A DNA stretch of 64,000 nt from Rhodobiaceae bacterium (GCA_021404525.1 JAAWWE010000003.1:62001-126000); one strand, 5' to 3'. Shown: positions 25,199 to 33,962, counted from the first letter of the stretch. Numbers and translations are program-made. Notes: generated by a model from the letters alone, not told the origin.

Positions 25199-26134
25199 AT
25201 GTCGCCCATGGATATTCTCGATGACATTCTGGATACGCTCAATCTGAAGGGTGTTCTCTATTTCCGCACGGATTTTTCCAACCAATGGGCAGTTACAGTG
25301 CCAGACCTTGACCAGGCTGCGCGGTTTCACCTTGTCGTTCAGGGAAGTACACATGTGCAGTTTGCTGATGGGACGTCTGTCACGCTTGGTCCAGGTGATC
25401 TGGTTCTTATCCCCCGTGGACGTTCTCATGTTCTCGCCGATCAGGCCTGCACCACGGCTCCCGATTTAGAAACGGTTCTAAGCGATGTCGGATATGACGG
25501 GCAGGGGGTGCTTGCTGTTGGTGCTGGAGATAAAGATGCTTCAACTCAGATGGTCTGCGGACATTTTGTGTTCCGACCTGGGGCCGACCACCCCTTGTTA
25601 AGAGCGCTGCCCGATCATCTTGTGACGACAGCTGCTATGCGCGCGCGCGAACCCTGGCTGGATGAGATGCTGCGCGTGCTTGTGCGTCGTGCTTTCTCCG
25701 GGGAGATGGGATCTGCGGCATCTGTCACCCGGCTTTCTGAGATTGTGTTTATCGAGCTTCTGCGTGTCGGGGTTAGCCATAGCCCTGAGTTGGCCTCCAT
25801 CCTAGAGGCTTTTCAGGATAAGCAGATCGGTCGAGCTCTTCAGATCATTCACGGTGCGCCAGCAGAAAACTGGACTGTCGAACGTCTGGCGTCAGAAATT
25901 GGTATGTCCCGAAGTCGATTCGCTGAGCGTTTTAGCCAGCTGATGGGGACCGGGCCCATGGCTTATCTTTCTGACTGGCGGCTGCAAAAAGCATTGTCCC
26001 TTCTTGAGGGCTCCCAATGTAGCATGCAGGAAGTGGCGAGCCGGTCCGGCTACCAATCATCCGCCGCTTTCAGTCGTGCTTTCTCGGGTAAGTTTGGCGT
26101 GGCGCCCAGTGCCTATCGGCGCGCGCAGGCCTGA
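25199..26134 (+). CDS. AraC family transcriptional regulator (cupin-type sensor)
   Basis: 311 residues. The N-terminal cupin-like sensor (about 20-190) contains RFHLVVQGSTHVQFADG and LGPGDLVLIPRGRSHVL. The C-terminal double helix-turn-helix is WTVERLASEIGMSRSRFAER and CSMQEVASRSGYQSSAAFSR, ending FGVAPSAYRR. This matches the AraC_binding (Cupin_6) group, which often controls a nearby oxidoreductase or stress gene. A pair of direct repeats lies between it and the YHS gene downstream, which is therefore a plausible target. Confidence 0.9.
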   Translation: MSPMDILDDILDTLNLKGVLYFRTDFSNQWAVTVPDLDQAARFHLVVQGSTHVQFADGTSVTLGPGDLVLIPRGRSHVLADQACTTAPDLETVLSDVGYDGQGVLAVGAGDKDASTQMVCGHFVFRPGADHPLLRALPDHLVTTAAMRAREPWLDEMLRVLVRRAFSGEMGSAASVTRLSEIVFIELLRVGVSHSPELASILEAFQDKQIGRALQIIHGAPAENWTVERLASEIGMSRSRFAERFSQLMGTGPMAYLSDWRLQKALSLLEGSQCSMQEVASRSGYQSSAAFSRAFSGKFGVAPSAYRRAQA

Positions 26135-26176
26135 TCCGGCGGAGCCTGTGCTCCTCAAAATCTCTTCTGATTTAAC

Positions 26177-26238
26177 AATTCGTCCCAAGTGGTTTGCGGT
26201 CAGTCCCAAACACTTGGAGCTTGATTGATAATTCGTCC
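26177..26238 (+). promoter_or_regulatory. Direct repeats upstream of the YHS gene, candidate AraC sites
   Basis: AATTCGTCC occurs at 26177-26185 and again at 26230-26238. The repeats start 53 bp apart, about five helical turns, and similarity extends upstream (TTTAACAATTCGTCC against ATTGATAATTCGTCC). Between them is an inverted repeat CCAAGTG/CACTTGG (26185-26191 and 26211-26217). AraC proteins typically bind direct repeats, and one is encoded immediately upstream. Confidence 0.45.
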
Positions 26239-26294
26239 TGCGGGGCGCACCTAGTTTCTCGTTGAAGTCGAACCCCATTCAAGGAGATTCTGGG

Positions 26295-26777
26295 ATGTCT
26301 AAATCACTCACACTCGCTGCTGTTGTGTTGGCTGCCATGGCCACAACGGCTCCTGTTCTTGCTGCAGATGAAAACAATGTGGCCGCCGGTCTGACTGCTG
26401 CTGGTGCGCCGCTGGGTCTTCACGGTGTTGACCCTGTCGCCTTCATCGAACTGGGCAACCGGTTGGATGGTGCAGCGCCATACACAGCGGTACATGATGG
26501 CGTTGCGTACTACTTCTCTTCCGAAGCCAACATGAACACGTTCTCAGCCAACCCTGAGAAGTACATTCCTCAGAATGGTGGCTTTTGCACGTTCGGTGTT
26601 TCTGTCGGTAAGAAGTTTGATGGTGACCCTCAGTTTGCCGCAGTTGTTGACGGTAAGCTCTATGTCTTCTTGAACGAGGAAATCTTCCAGGCGTTCAACA
26701 AGGACCGCGCGGGCACGATCTCCAAGGCTGCGACCAACTGGACCAAGATCGAGCACACGGCTGCTGCTGATCTTTAA
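26295..26777 (+). CDS. Secreted YHS-domain protein
   Basis: 160 residues with AAGGAG before ATG 26295. A clean signal peptide ends PVLAADENN (cleavage near residue 24). The mature part has GLHGVDPVAFIELGN, VAYYFSSEANMNTFSANPEK and NGGFCTFGVSVGKKFDG, the usual form of periplasmic YHS proteins. They are thought to bind a metal or haem; one Cys and several His residues are present, but the function is unproven. The codon choice is rather optimised, suggesting good expression. Confidence 0.88.
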   Translation: MSKSLTLAAVVLAAMATTAPVLAADENNVAAGLTAAGAPLGLHGVDPVAFIELGNRLDGAAPYTAVHDGVAYYFSSEANMNTFSANPEKYIPQNGGFCTFGVSVGKKFDGDPQFAAVVDGKLYVFLNEEIFQAFNKDRAGTISKAATNWTKIEHTAAADL

Positions 26778-26783
26778 AAAAAT

Positions 26784-26821
26784 GAGGAGCGGCGCCGCTG
26801 CTCCTCCCTTCCCCCTTTTTT
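26784..26821 (+). terminator. Hairpin after the YHS gene, possible terminator
   Basis: GAGGAGC and GCTCCTC pair around a GC-rich loop (26784-26806). A pyrimidine tract ending in six T residues follows at 26816-26821. The T run is offset by about 9 bases, so termination may be partial and allow some read-through to the VOC gene. Confidence 0.5.
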
Positions 26822-26834
26822 CAGGAATAGACTA

Positions 26835-27224
26835 ATGAATATTATCGACCACCTTAGCGTTGGCGTGCCCAGCATCGACCAAGGCAAACAGTTCTACGAT
26901 GCCGTCATGGCAACCATAGATTGCACATGTCTCGCTGCAACAGATGGCTTTGCGGCCTATGGCAATGGCGCTGTCCAGTTTCTCATCATGCTGCCAAATG
27001 ATGGCGCTGCAGCGACCGCTGGCAATGGTGTGCATATTTGCTTCAAGGCGGCTTCAAAAGAAGCTGTTGATGCCTTCCACGCGATAGCCATGAAATCCGG
27101 TGGCACCTGTGCAGGTGAGCCTGGCCCACGGCCAGACTACCCTATGCCGGATGTCTACACGGGCTTTGTTCGCGATCCTTTCGGCAACAAGCTCGAAGTG
27201 ATCCATGGCGGCTTCGCCTCCTGA
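26835..27224 (+). CDS. VOC family (glyoxalase-like) protein
   Basis: 129 residues, a single VOC domain: IIDHLSVGVPSIDQGKQFYD at the start, GNGVHICFKAASKEAVDAFH in the middle, and GFVRDPFGNKLEVIHGG at the end. Metal-ligand positions (His near residue 6, His in GVHICF, Glu in LEVIH) are present. The substrate is unknown. It lies 27 bp before a MAPEG gene, and both could act on glutathione-linked electrophiles. Confidence 0.85.
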   Translation: MNIIDHLSVGVPSIDQGKQFYDAVMATIDCTCLAATDGFAAYGNGAVQFLIMLPNDGAAATAGNGVHICFKAASKEAVDAFHAIAMKSGGTCAGEPGPRPDYPMPDVYTGFVRDPFGNKLEVIHGGFAS

Positions 27225-27251
27225 TTTCATCCGCTCATCTGGGAAAAGATC

Positions 27252-27656
27252 ATGCAAGACGTATTCATCTATCTCGCCTTAAGTGGCGTCCTCACAGTAC
27301 TTTTGTGGACACCCTACATTCTGGCACGGCTGTTTGTTTGGGGACTCCCCACCTTCCTGAACAATTATCCGGAAGGCTTTCCGGCGCACCAGCCAGAAGC
27401 ACCCCTTTGGGCGCAGCGGGCACAGCGCGCGCATCTCAATATGGTGGAGACCATGCCCGCCTTCATCGCGGTCGTTGTGGCCGCAGCGTTGCTGGAAGCA
27501 GGCTCTGCTGCTGTTGCTGAGTGGGCAGCTGTGTTCTTCTACTCTCGGGTGGGGCATGCGATTGTTTATATCGCAGGCGTGCCTTATCTCCGGACACCGG
27601 TCTATCTTGTGTCCTGGGCCGCGATCTTGATGATCGGGGCAGAGATTCTTCTCTAA
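27252..27656 (+). CDS. MAPEG family membrane protein
   Basis: 134 residues, mostly hydrophobic, with about four TM segments. The family pattern RAQRAHLNMVETMPAFIAVV is in the middle, and the end is LVSWAAILMIGAEILL. MAPEG proteins include microsomal glutathione transferases. The bacterial forms are uncharacterised but Arg and Glu of this motif are conserved. A terminator follows the gene, and a second MAPEG gene is at 31989. Confidence 0.85.
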   Translation: MQDVFIYLALSGVLTVLLWTPYILARLFVWGLPTFLNNYPEGFPAHQPEAPLWAQRAQRAHLNMVETMPAFIAVVVAAALLEAGSAAVAEWAAVFFYSRVGHAIVYIAGVPYLRTPVYLVSWAAILMIGAEILL

Positions 27657-27677
27657 ACCTCCCAATGCGGCGCGAAA

Positions 27678-27705
27678 CCCGGCGGCTTCCTCCGCCGGGC
27701 TTTTG
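27678..27705 (+). terminator. Rho-independent terminator after the MAPEG gene
   Basis: CCCGGCGG pairs with CCGCCGGG around CTTCCT, followed by CTTTT and further T-rich sequence. It closes the YHS-VOC-MAPEG gene group. Confidence 0.8.
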
Positions 27706-27798
27706 CGTTTTTCGCGCTTGATCACGCTGGTTGTCGGATTTCAGAAGACGGGGCCGTCTTTAGGTGAATGATGGTGCTGCATTGCCTAGGAGGTGATT

Positions 27799-28470
27799 AT
27801 GGGAAGCGGATTTGAGGGATTTCCGAAGGCCGGGATCAAGTTCCTGAAGGATCTTGAGAAAAACAACTCCCGCGACTGGTTTAATGACAACAAACAGATC
27901 TACGAACAGAACATCAAAGGGCCTGCAGAGCATTTCCTGAGGGAAGTCCAGTTTGAGCTTGAAAGGAAACTGGGCGGGGAAGTTGTGCCAAAGCTTTTCC
28001 GCATTCATCGCGATGTTCGCTTCTCCAAAGATAAAACCCCCTACAACACTCATGTGCGCATGGCATTTTTTGGAAAACCGGGGAAGACAGGTCAGGGAAC
28101 CCATTCCGGCTTCTATTTCTCTCTGGATACCAAAGGGGTGATCTATGGAGCCGGCTCAATGAATTTGGAGAAGCAGGCTCTGGAAAGCTATCGGCGGACG
28201 GTGTGCGATCACACAGGTGGTGCTGATCTGGACAAGATTCTGAAAGGGCTCGTCAAGAAGGGCTGCCGGCTGAGCGATCCTGATTTGAAGCGGGTGCCTT
28301 CTGGCTATGCTGTTGAGCCAGCGTATGCTCACCTGCTGCAATATAAGGGCCTTGCTGCCTGGATCGACAATCAGGGACATGCCAAGGCCACCGGTGAGGG
28401 TGCAGTCAACCAGGCCATTTCTGGATTCACAACCGTTCGCCCGATCCACGATTTCCTGATGGGACTCTGA
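27799..28470 (+). CDS. DUF2461 family protein
   Basis: 223 residues from ATG 27799, with a strong AGGAGGT just upstream. It shows the family features FLKDLEKNNSRDWFNDNKQIYE near the N-terminus in two parts, LFRIHRDVRFSKDKTPYNTH and GFYFSLDTKGVIYGAG. The DUF2461/TIGR02453 family is widespread, with no proven function. It is convergent with the methyltransferase gene. Confidence 0.88.
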   Translation: MGSGFEGFPKAGIKFLKDLEKNNSRDWFNDNKQIYEQNIKGPAEHFLREVQFELERKLGGEVVPKLFRIHRDVRFSKDKTPYNTHVRMAFFGKPGKTGQGTHSGFYFSLDTKGVIYGAGSMNLEKQALESYRRTVCDHTGGADLDKILKGLVKKGCRLSDPDLKRVPSGYAVEPAYAHLLQYKGLAAWIDNQGHAKATGEGAVNQAISGFTTVRPIHDFLMGL

Positions 28471-28488
28471 AGATTGCCAGCAGCACGG

Positions 28489-29118
28489 TCAGCGAGGGTG
28501 TTCTGCGGCAATCCAACTGAGGATTGATTTGCGGTCGTCCTGTCTTTCGGTCTCTGCGATGCTGAATCCGGCCTCTTCAAGTAATATTTTAACGTCCTCA
28601 ATTGTGCGGAAAGCATAGACGTTGTCGGGAAAAATCGACGCCGTGCGAGTGTCGTCGCCCGGACGAAATCCGATCACGAAGCGGCCGCCTGGTGCCAGTA
28701 CACGGAAAACCTCTGCAAGGTGGGTGGCAGCTTCCTCCCAGAAATAAATCGTGTGCATGGTCAGGATTTTATCGAAGCTCTCGTCGGCATAAGGCATGAC
28801 GTTGCTCGCGCCTTGGTGGAGATGAAGTCGGCCTGATCTTAGGAGTGCACTGTTTCTCTTTCGGGCGATCTTCAAGGCTGTTGGTGAGAAGTCCAAACCG
28901 TCCAAGGACCCTGGATCGTTCAGTGCCGCAAGGGTGGCGAGTGCGGCGCCGTGGCCTGTGCCGACGTCCAGCACCCGATCGCCAGGCGACACTTTGAGCA
29001 GCGCAATCGCGATATCGTTCGCGGCGGCGGTTTCTTTTGACATGATGCGGCCAATTATGGAGCCCAGCAGGCCTGATGGCTGGCGGCCCTGGCGAGCGAT
29101 GAACTGGGGTTTCTTCAT
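28489..29118 (-). CDS. Class I SAM-dependent methyltransferase
   Basis: 209 residues. Motif I is RVLDVGTGHGAALATLAAL, motif II LDGLDFSPTALKIARKR, and a post-motif SFDKILTMHTIYFWEEAATH. This is the UbiE/COQ5-like Methyltransf_11 fold with unknown substrate. It begins 9 bp after the DUF2147 gene on the same strand, so the two are probably co-transcribed. Confidence 0.85.
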   Translation of the reverse strand: MKKPQFIARQGRQPSGLLGSIIGRIMSKETAAANDIAIALLKVSPGDRVLDVGTGHGAALATLAALNDPGSLDGLDFSPTALKIARKRNSALLRSGRLHLHQGASNVMPYADESFDKILTMHTIYFWEEAATHLAEVFRVLAPGGRFVIGFRPGDDTRTASIFPDNVYAFRTIEDVKILLEEAGFSIAETERQDDRKSILSWIAAEHPR

Positions 29119-29127
29119 CCGATGTTC

Positions 29128-29628
29128 CTATTCCTTGTGTGTTTGGGCGATGGTTGCTGGACAGACAGAATGTGGTCGACGCCAGATCTGGCTCTGGCAG
29201 AAGATGCCCAGCACGCAACCGGTTACGCTCAGAGTTCCGTCCGAGCTGGGCTTTAACGAAGCTGCGTAGGTGTTTCCGTCTTCCGGGTTGTAAATACCGT
29301 CACCCTGCCAGCGGCCGTTTTCATCACTCACAAAGTTCCGAAAAATGGGTATCCCGACCAGTGGCCGGTCTCGGTGCCTTGCAACAGGGTTTTGTTCGTC
29401 CCTTAGCAAGTGCCCATCAGAATCGCGGTCCGTCCAAAGCCAGGTGATCTGTCCGCACAGCTGTTCACCGGCTCTGCCACATGGGGTAATGAGAACCTGT
29501 GCGCCATACCCCTGAGTTGCCCAGGTGCCGATGAGCTTTTCATGGTCTGGTGAATTTGCCTGCGCGGGAGTTAGGCAAAACAAGCTCATTCCCAATATTG
29601 GGCCGAGCCATTGCATGGGGTGCGTCAT
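29128..29628 (-). CDS. Exported DUF2147 family protein
   Basis: 166 residues from ATG 29628 (AAAGGAG upstream). A signal peptide ends LTPAQANSPDHE (cleavage near residue 25). Mature part: KLIGTWATQGYGAQVLITPC, GEQLCGQITWLW, GIYNPEDGNTYAASL and TVTGC-like ending with paired Cys. DUF2147 proteins are periplasmic lipocalin-like proteins of unknown role. The four Cys could form disulphides. Confidence 0.85.
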   Translation of the reverse strand: MTHPMQWLGPILGMSLFCLTPAQANSPDHEKLIGTWATQGYGAQVLITPCGRAGEQLCGQITWLWTDRDSDGHLLRDEQNPVARHRDRPLVGIPIFRNFVSDENGRWQGDGIYNPEDGNTYAASLKPSSDGTLSVTGCVLGIFCQSQIWRRPHSVCPATIAQTHKE

Positions 29629-29837
29629 CGCGGTGTCTCCTTTGGTGTTGCGGTCAAAGGTGGTGGCCCGCTGGCCCAAGATCTTGCCGATTTGTGTGAT
29701 GGGACCGGAAACTGCGAAAACGCTCAGCTTTTTCAGAAATAGGCCATATGTTTAGGCAGCTTCTTGGCGAAGTTTGCCGTGATGTCGGATTTCGCCGTAT
29801 CTGCCCGTCCTAGGAGCTGGCCATATCTGGAGGGACC

Positions 29838-30215
29838 ATGCTGTATTCAATTTTGATCTTTGGGGATGATGGGGCGTTCGACCAGCTGTCTGAGGATGAG
29901 CAGGCAGCTGTCATGAACAAGCACTACGCCCTTCAGGACCGTCTCGCTGGTGGTGCACAGAACGGACCCGCCGCCAAACTTCATGCAACGGCGACAGCCG
30001 TGACCCTACGTGAGCAAGCGGGCGTACCGGTCGTCACCGATGGCCCGTTTGTGGAGACCAAGGAACATTTGCTCGGTTTCTACACCATTGAGTGCGAGAC
30101 GATTGAGGAGGCGATAGAGGCGGCGAAGCTGTTACCGCTGGATATTGCCTCTGTCGAGGTGCGTCCGATCAGCTGGTTTGGCCCGGGGCAGGTGACTGCC
30201 TCTGAAGATGACTAA
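29838..30215 (+). CDS. YCII-related DGPF-domain protein
   Basis: 125 residues of the YCII fold: MLYSILIFGDDGAFDQLSED at the start, and the name-giving DGPF motif in VTDGPFVETKEHLLGFYTIE. DGPF proteins are the constant genomic partners of ECF42 sigma factors. The gene overlaps the sigma-factor gene by 8 bp, which supports that link. A regulatory or small-molecule-sensing role is likely but not shown here. Confidence 0.9.
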   Translation: MLYSILIFGDDGAFDQLSEDEQAAVMNKHYALQDRLAGGAQNGPAAKLHATATAVTLREQAGVPVVTDGPFVETKEHLLGFYTIECETIEEAIEAAKLLPLDIASVEVRPISWFGPGQVTASEDD

Positions 30216-31449
30216 ATCTTCCCCGCTCACCCGTCATTTTGTTTCGGCGCGTCCGCGCGCTATGGCGGCTCTGACGCGCTATTTCAGGACCGTCGACCTT
30301 GCTGAAGATGCCTATCAAGAAGCTTGCATGCGCGCCGTCAAATCCTGGTCGAAGCAGGGCGTGCCAAAAGACCCCACGGCCTGGCTCATTCTTGTCGGGC
30401 GAAATGCGGGAATTGATGCGCTTCGTCGCCGTGAAACTGAACGTGCTGCGTTTGAAGGACTGGAAACGGGGCAGAACCTTGATGATGTTGAAGCGGATTA
30501 TGCGGATGCGATTGATACGTCAGACTATCGCGACGATGTGCTGAGGCTGTTGTTCATGTGCTGCCATGATGAGTTGACAGTTCAGGATCAGTTGGCCCTG
30601 GCGCTTAAAGTCGTTGTCGGGTTTTCGGTTGAGGAGATCGCGCGGGCTTTCCTCGCGAAGCCGAAATCCATGGAGCAACGGATCACGCGAGCAAAGAAAA
30701 AGGCGGCAGCCGTGGTAGCCGCTCTTGAGACGCCGTCCCTCCATGAGCGGTCCCAACGGTTAAACGCGGTGCTGGTGATGCTCTACCTGATGTTCAATGA
30801 GGGATATACCTCCCATGGTGGCGGCGATCATATCCGGCATTCACTTTGCCTGGAGGCAATCCGCCTCGCGCGGTTATTGTTGCAGCTCTTTCCCGCACAG
30901 CCGGAGGTCATGGGCCTGCTTGCTCTTTGTCTTTTGCATAATGCACGCCGCTCGGCGCGGCAGGATGTGGCGGAGACGCTGGTGCCACTGGATGAGCAAG
31001 ACCGCAGCTTGTGGGATCGATCTGCGATCGCCGAGGGTCAGGTTCTGGTGGAAAAGGCGCTGCGGCGCGGACGCCCCGGCGCGTTCCAAATTCAGGCGGC
31101 AATTGCTGCGGTCCATTGCGCCGCCTCGCGGGCCGAAGAGACAGATTGGGCGGAGATTGAGCGCCTCTACAGGGCGCTGGAGCAAGTGCAGCCTTCACCG
31201 GTTGTCAGTTTGAACCGATTGGTCGCGGTTTCCAAGGTGCAGGGTGCGGTGGAAGCGCTGCAAGGCACGGAGATGATTGCGGAGGCGCTGCAGGGCTATC
31301 TCTATTTTCATACAACCTGCGCAGCGTTTTACGTCGAAACTGGCGATGAGGGGGCCGCTCGAGAGGCATATGAGAAGGCGCTCACGCTTGGACCCTCTGA
31401 TGCGGAGCGCGCCTATATAGAAGGTCGTCTTTCAGCTCTCAAAAAATGA
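30208..31449 (+). CDS. ECF42-type RNA polymerase sigma factor
   Basis: 413 residues. Sigma region 2 lies at about 10-85 (RYFRTVDLAEDAYQEACMRA), region 4 at about 120-175 (VVGFSVEEIARAFLAKPKSM). A long C-terminal extension (DUF6596/TPR-like, about 180-413) contains YLMFNEGYTSHGGG and HNARRSARQ. The family lacks a classical anti-sigma factor, and its C-terminal extension is needed for activity. Translationally coupled to the DGPF gene upstream. The targets may include nearby VOC and MAPEG genes, which is inference. Confidence 0.9.
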   Translation: MTKSSPLTRHFVSARPRAMAALTRYFRTVDLAEDAYQEACMRAVKSWSKQGVPKDPTAWLILVGRNAGIDALRRRETERAAFEGLETGQNLDDVEADYADAIDTSDYRDDVLRLLFMCCHDELTVQDQLALALKVVVGFSVEEIARAFLAKPKSMEQRITRAKKKAAAVVAALETPSLHERSQRLNAVLVMLYLMFNEGYTSHGGGDHIRHSLCLEAIRLARLLLQLFPAQPEVMGLLALCLLHNARRSARQDVAETLVPLDEQDRSLWDRSAIAEGQVLVEKALRRGRPGAFQIQAAIAAVHCAASRAEETDWAEIERLYRALEQVQPSPVVSLNRLVAVSKVQGAVEALQGTEMIAEALQGYLYFHTTCAAFYVETGDEGAAREAYEKALTLGPSDAERAYIEGRLSALKK

Positions 31450-31529
31450 TGATCGGTGTCGGGTAGGATGTCTGCTGCACGTCCTTGGGGTGATTGAGCA
31501 CTTGCTCGCAACAAACCAGGGAGAGAGAC

Positions 31530-31916
31530 ATGACAACGAACCCCACAACAACTCATGGCATGCCGAGCTGGATTGCCCATAACAGTGCAGACCCGGCGAC
31601 TGCCCGGAAGTTCTATGAAAATGTTCTTGGCTGGAATGTGGTCGACATGCCCATGCAGGATGGATCCAGCTATCCCGGCATCATGGTGGGCGAAGGCCCG
31701 ATCGGCGGCATTCCAAATACACCCTCCAATGACCCAGTCTGGGTCGTCTACATCACCGTTGATGATGTGGATCAGCGCTTCGCGGCGGCATTGAAAGCGG
31801 GCGCTGAAGAGGTGAGTGCACCTGCAGATGCGCCGGGTGTTGGTCGCATGGCGACAATTCGTGACCCCTTTGGCGCAAGCATAGCGTTCATTGCTTATGA
31901 AGCCGCACAGAGCTGA
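31530..31916 (+). CDS. VOC family protein
   Basis: 128 residues from ATG 31530, with GGGAGAGAG upstream; an upstream GTG/ATG-like extension to 31494 looks non-coding. Single VOC domain: HNSADPATARKFYENVLGW, DPVWVVYITVDDVDQRFAAA and MATIRDPFGASIAFIAYE. It resembles the CFP32/glyoxalase-like proteins often found next to ECF42 genes. The terminal ligand Glu is replaced (AFIAYE), so metal-dependent catalysis is doubtful. Confidence 0.83.
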   Translation: MTTNPTTTHGMPSWIAHNSADPATARKFYENVLGWNVVDMPMQDGSSYPGIMVGEGPIGGIPNTPSNDPVWVVYITVDDVDQRFAAALKAGAEEVSAPADAPGVGRMATIRDPFGASIAFIAYEAAQS

Positions 31917-31988
31917 GCCTTTTGCAATTTTTCATCAGGGGCGGGCGCGTCTGTGCGCACGGATCTACCTGATGCTTAGGAGATTCCT

Positions 31989-32387
31989 ATGACCCTCCAT
32001 CTGACTGCCCTGTTCGCGGGCGTATTGATCTTCATCCAAATCATCCTGACCACGTTGGTTGGTGTGTATCGCGGAAAAGTTGGGATCAACTTCATGCATG
32101 GTGATGACGATGTTTTGTTACGGCGCATGCGGGCCCATGGCAATTTCACGGAAACGGTCCCGATTGTCTTGATATCCATGGCATTGGCTGAGCTGGCGGG
32201 GGCGCCTTCCTGGCTCCTGCTTGCGGGCGGCGCGAGCCTCGTCCTTGGACGGGTTGTTCACGCTGTCAATTTTGTGGGCGCTGGGGGTGGCGTTGGCGCA
32301 GGGCGTGCGATTGGCATGGCCTTCACCACGATTTCAATGGCGGCCTTTGCGATCTATGGATTGATGATCTTTGCAAATGTTGCCTGA
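31989..32387 (+). CDS. MAPEG family membrane protein
   Basis: 132 residues, four predicted TM segments (starting at residues about 8, 58, 80 and 108). It has the family signature LLRRMRAHGNFTETVPIVLI, with the conserved Arg/His/Asn/Glu facing the glutathione site in characterised relatives. The C-terminal half has a Gly-rich turn (VGAGGGVGAGRAIG). It lies 72 bp after the VOC gene. It differs clearly in sequence from the MAPEG protein at 27252, so it is not a recent duplicate. Confidence 0.87.
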   Translation: MTLHLTALFAGVLIFIQIILTTLVGVYRGKVGINFMHGDDDVLLRRMRAHGNFTETVPIVLISMALAELAGAPSWLLLAGGASLVLGRVVHAVNFVGAGGGVGAGRAIGMAFTTISMAAFAIYGLMIFANVA

Positions 32388-32396
32388 GGGCGCTGC

Positions 32397-32837
32397 CTAG
32401 ACTTGAGAAGGCGGTGGCGAACCTTGCGCTGCCGCCTCCTCTGGCTTGAAAAACATGCCGAGTTTCAAGCTTTCTGCGACGCGCTCTGCCTTGTCGATGA
32501 AGACGGCAGCGGCCGGCGGCGGGCAGACTTCGTTTGCTGTCTCGCGAAACAGGGACAGCCATCTATCGAAATGCTCCGGTTGCACCATCTTCAGTTTCAT
32601 ATGCGCTACCATGGGCTGGCCTTTGTAGCGGCCTGTCAGCATGGTGAGGGATGACCAGAAGGCAAACATCTTCTGCAGATGCGGCTCCCAGTCTCCTGTG
32701 ATCACCATGCCAAATATCGGTCCGAGGTCCTTGTCGGCCCGGATTTTTGTGTAAAACGCCCGCACGAGTTTCTCGATCAGTACCTCGTCGATAGAGGGGT
32801 GAAGCGGTTCTCGAAACGGTTTGCGGTGTTCGGACAT
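32397..32837 (-). CDS. Group III truncated haemoglobin
   Basis: 146 residues from ATG 32837. Group III features: VLIEKLVRAFYTKIRADKDL, GPIFGMVITGDWEPHLQKM (distal region), FWSSLTMLTGRYKGQPMVAH, and the proximal His region PEHFDRWLSLF. Group III globins bind O2 or NO and are linked to nitrosative stress or microaerobic metabolism in proteobacteria. Divergent from the threonine aldolase gene. Confidence 0.88.
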   Translation of the reverse strand: MSEHRKPFREPLHPSIDEVLIEKLVRAFYTKIRADKDLGPIFGMVITGDWEPHLQKMFAFWSSLTMLTGRYKGQPMVAHMKLKMVQPEHFDRWLSLFRETANEVCPPPAAAVFIDKAERVAESLKLGMFFKPEEAAAQGSPPPSQV

Positions 32838-32927
32838 GGATTTGGTTTCCTGAAAACGCAATGACCCCTAGCATATAGATAGTTGCGAGCCTGTATGTAT
32901 GCGGCGGGACGCCTCAGGGGGAAATTC

Positions 32928-33962
32928 ATGAATTTTGCAAGTGACAATGGCAGTGGTGTTGCGCCGGAGATTATGTCGGCGCTCGCCGCTGCAAATGACG
33001 GAGCGGCTCCAGGCTATGGGGTGGATGCTTACACAGGGCAAGCATGTGACCGCCTTTCTGAGGTCTTTGAAAAAGATGTGTCCGTGTTTCTGGTGGCCAC
33101 GGGGACGGCTGCCAATGCGCTCAATCTGGCCGCGATCACACAACCTCATGGAGCGATTTTTGTGCATGAGTGTGCACATGTCCATACGGATGAGTGCGGG
33201 GCGCCTGAGTTTTTCATGCATGGAGCCAAGCTGCTGCCGCTCGGGGGAGACCATGGAAAACTGACGCCGGAGGCGATTGAGCAGGGTCTCGACGGGTTCG
33301 CACAAGGCGTGGTGCATCACCCACAAGTTCAGGCCATTAGTCTTTCACAGGTCACGGAATGTGGGACTGTTTACTCGGTTGCCGAGATTGAAGCTTTGTC
33401 AGCCCTTGCAAAAGAGCATTCGCTTCGCCTTCATATGGATGGTGCCCGGTTTGCCAATGCATTGGTATCGCTCGGCTGTAGCCCTGGTGAGATGACCTGG
33501 AAGGCAGGCGTTGATGTCTTGTCTTTTGGCGCGACAAAGAACGGCGCCATGGGGGTGGAAGCTGTGATCGTCTTTGATGAGGGTCTTGCGTCGGACCTCC
33601 CTTTCATGCGGAAGCGATCCGGTCAGCTTCTTTCCAAAGGGCGGTTCCTGGGTGCGCAGATGGCGGCCTACCTTGAGGATGATCTTTGGCTCGATATGGC
33701 AACGCATGCGAACCGGATGGCGGCGCTGCTGGCGACGGGTATCGACAAGCTGCCAGGTGCACGTCTGCGGCACCCTGTGCAAGCCAATCAGCTGTTCCCT
33801 GTGCTTCCCAAGTCAGTGCATAAGGCACTTATTACAGCGGGCGCTGTGTACTATCCCTGGGAACGCGAGCCGGATGGTGTCGCGGTGCGCCTGGTGACTT
33901 CCTTTTCCACAACGGAAAAGGAAGTAGAAGCGTTTCTCTCTATTGCTGGCAGTGCTTTGTGA
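32928..33962 (+). CDS. Low-specificity L-threonine aldolase family enzyme
   Basis: 344 residues from ATG 32928 (GGGGGA upstream). PLP fold type I of the beta-eliminating lyase group: MNFASDNGSGVAPEIMSALA, VFLVATGTAANALNLAA, LRLHMDGARFANALVSLG, and the PLP Lys in DVLSFGATKNGAMGVEAV. Catalyses threonine/allo-threonine cleavage to glycine and acetaldehyde. Convergent with the SDR gene 10 bp downstream. Confidence 0.88.
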   Translation: MNFASDNGSGVAPEIMSALAAANDGAAPGYGVDAYTGQACDRLSEVFEKDVSVFLVATGTAANALNLAAITQPHGAIFVHECAHVHTDECGAPEFFMHGAKLLPLGGDHGKLTPEAIEQGLDGFAQGVVHHPQVQAISLSQVTECGTVYSVAEIEALSALAKEHSLRLHMDGARFANALVSLGCSPGEMTWKAGVDVLSFGATKNGAMGVEAVIVFDEGLASDLPFMRKRSGQLLSKGRFLGAQMAAYLEDDLWLDMATHANRMAALLATGIDKLPGARLRHPVQANQLFPVLPKSVHKALITAGAVYYPWEREPDGVAVRLVTSFSTTEKEVEAFLSIAGSAL

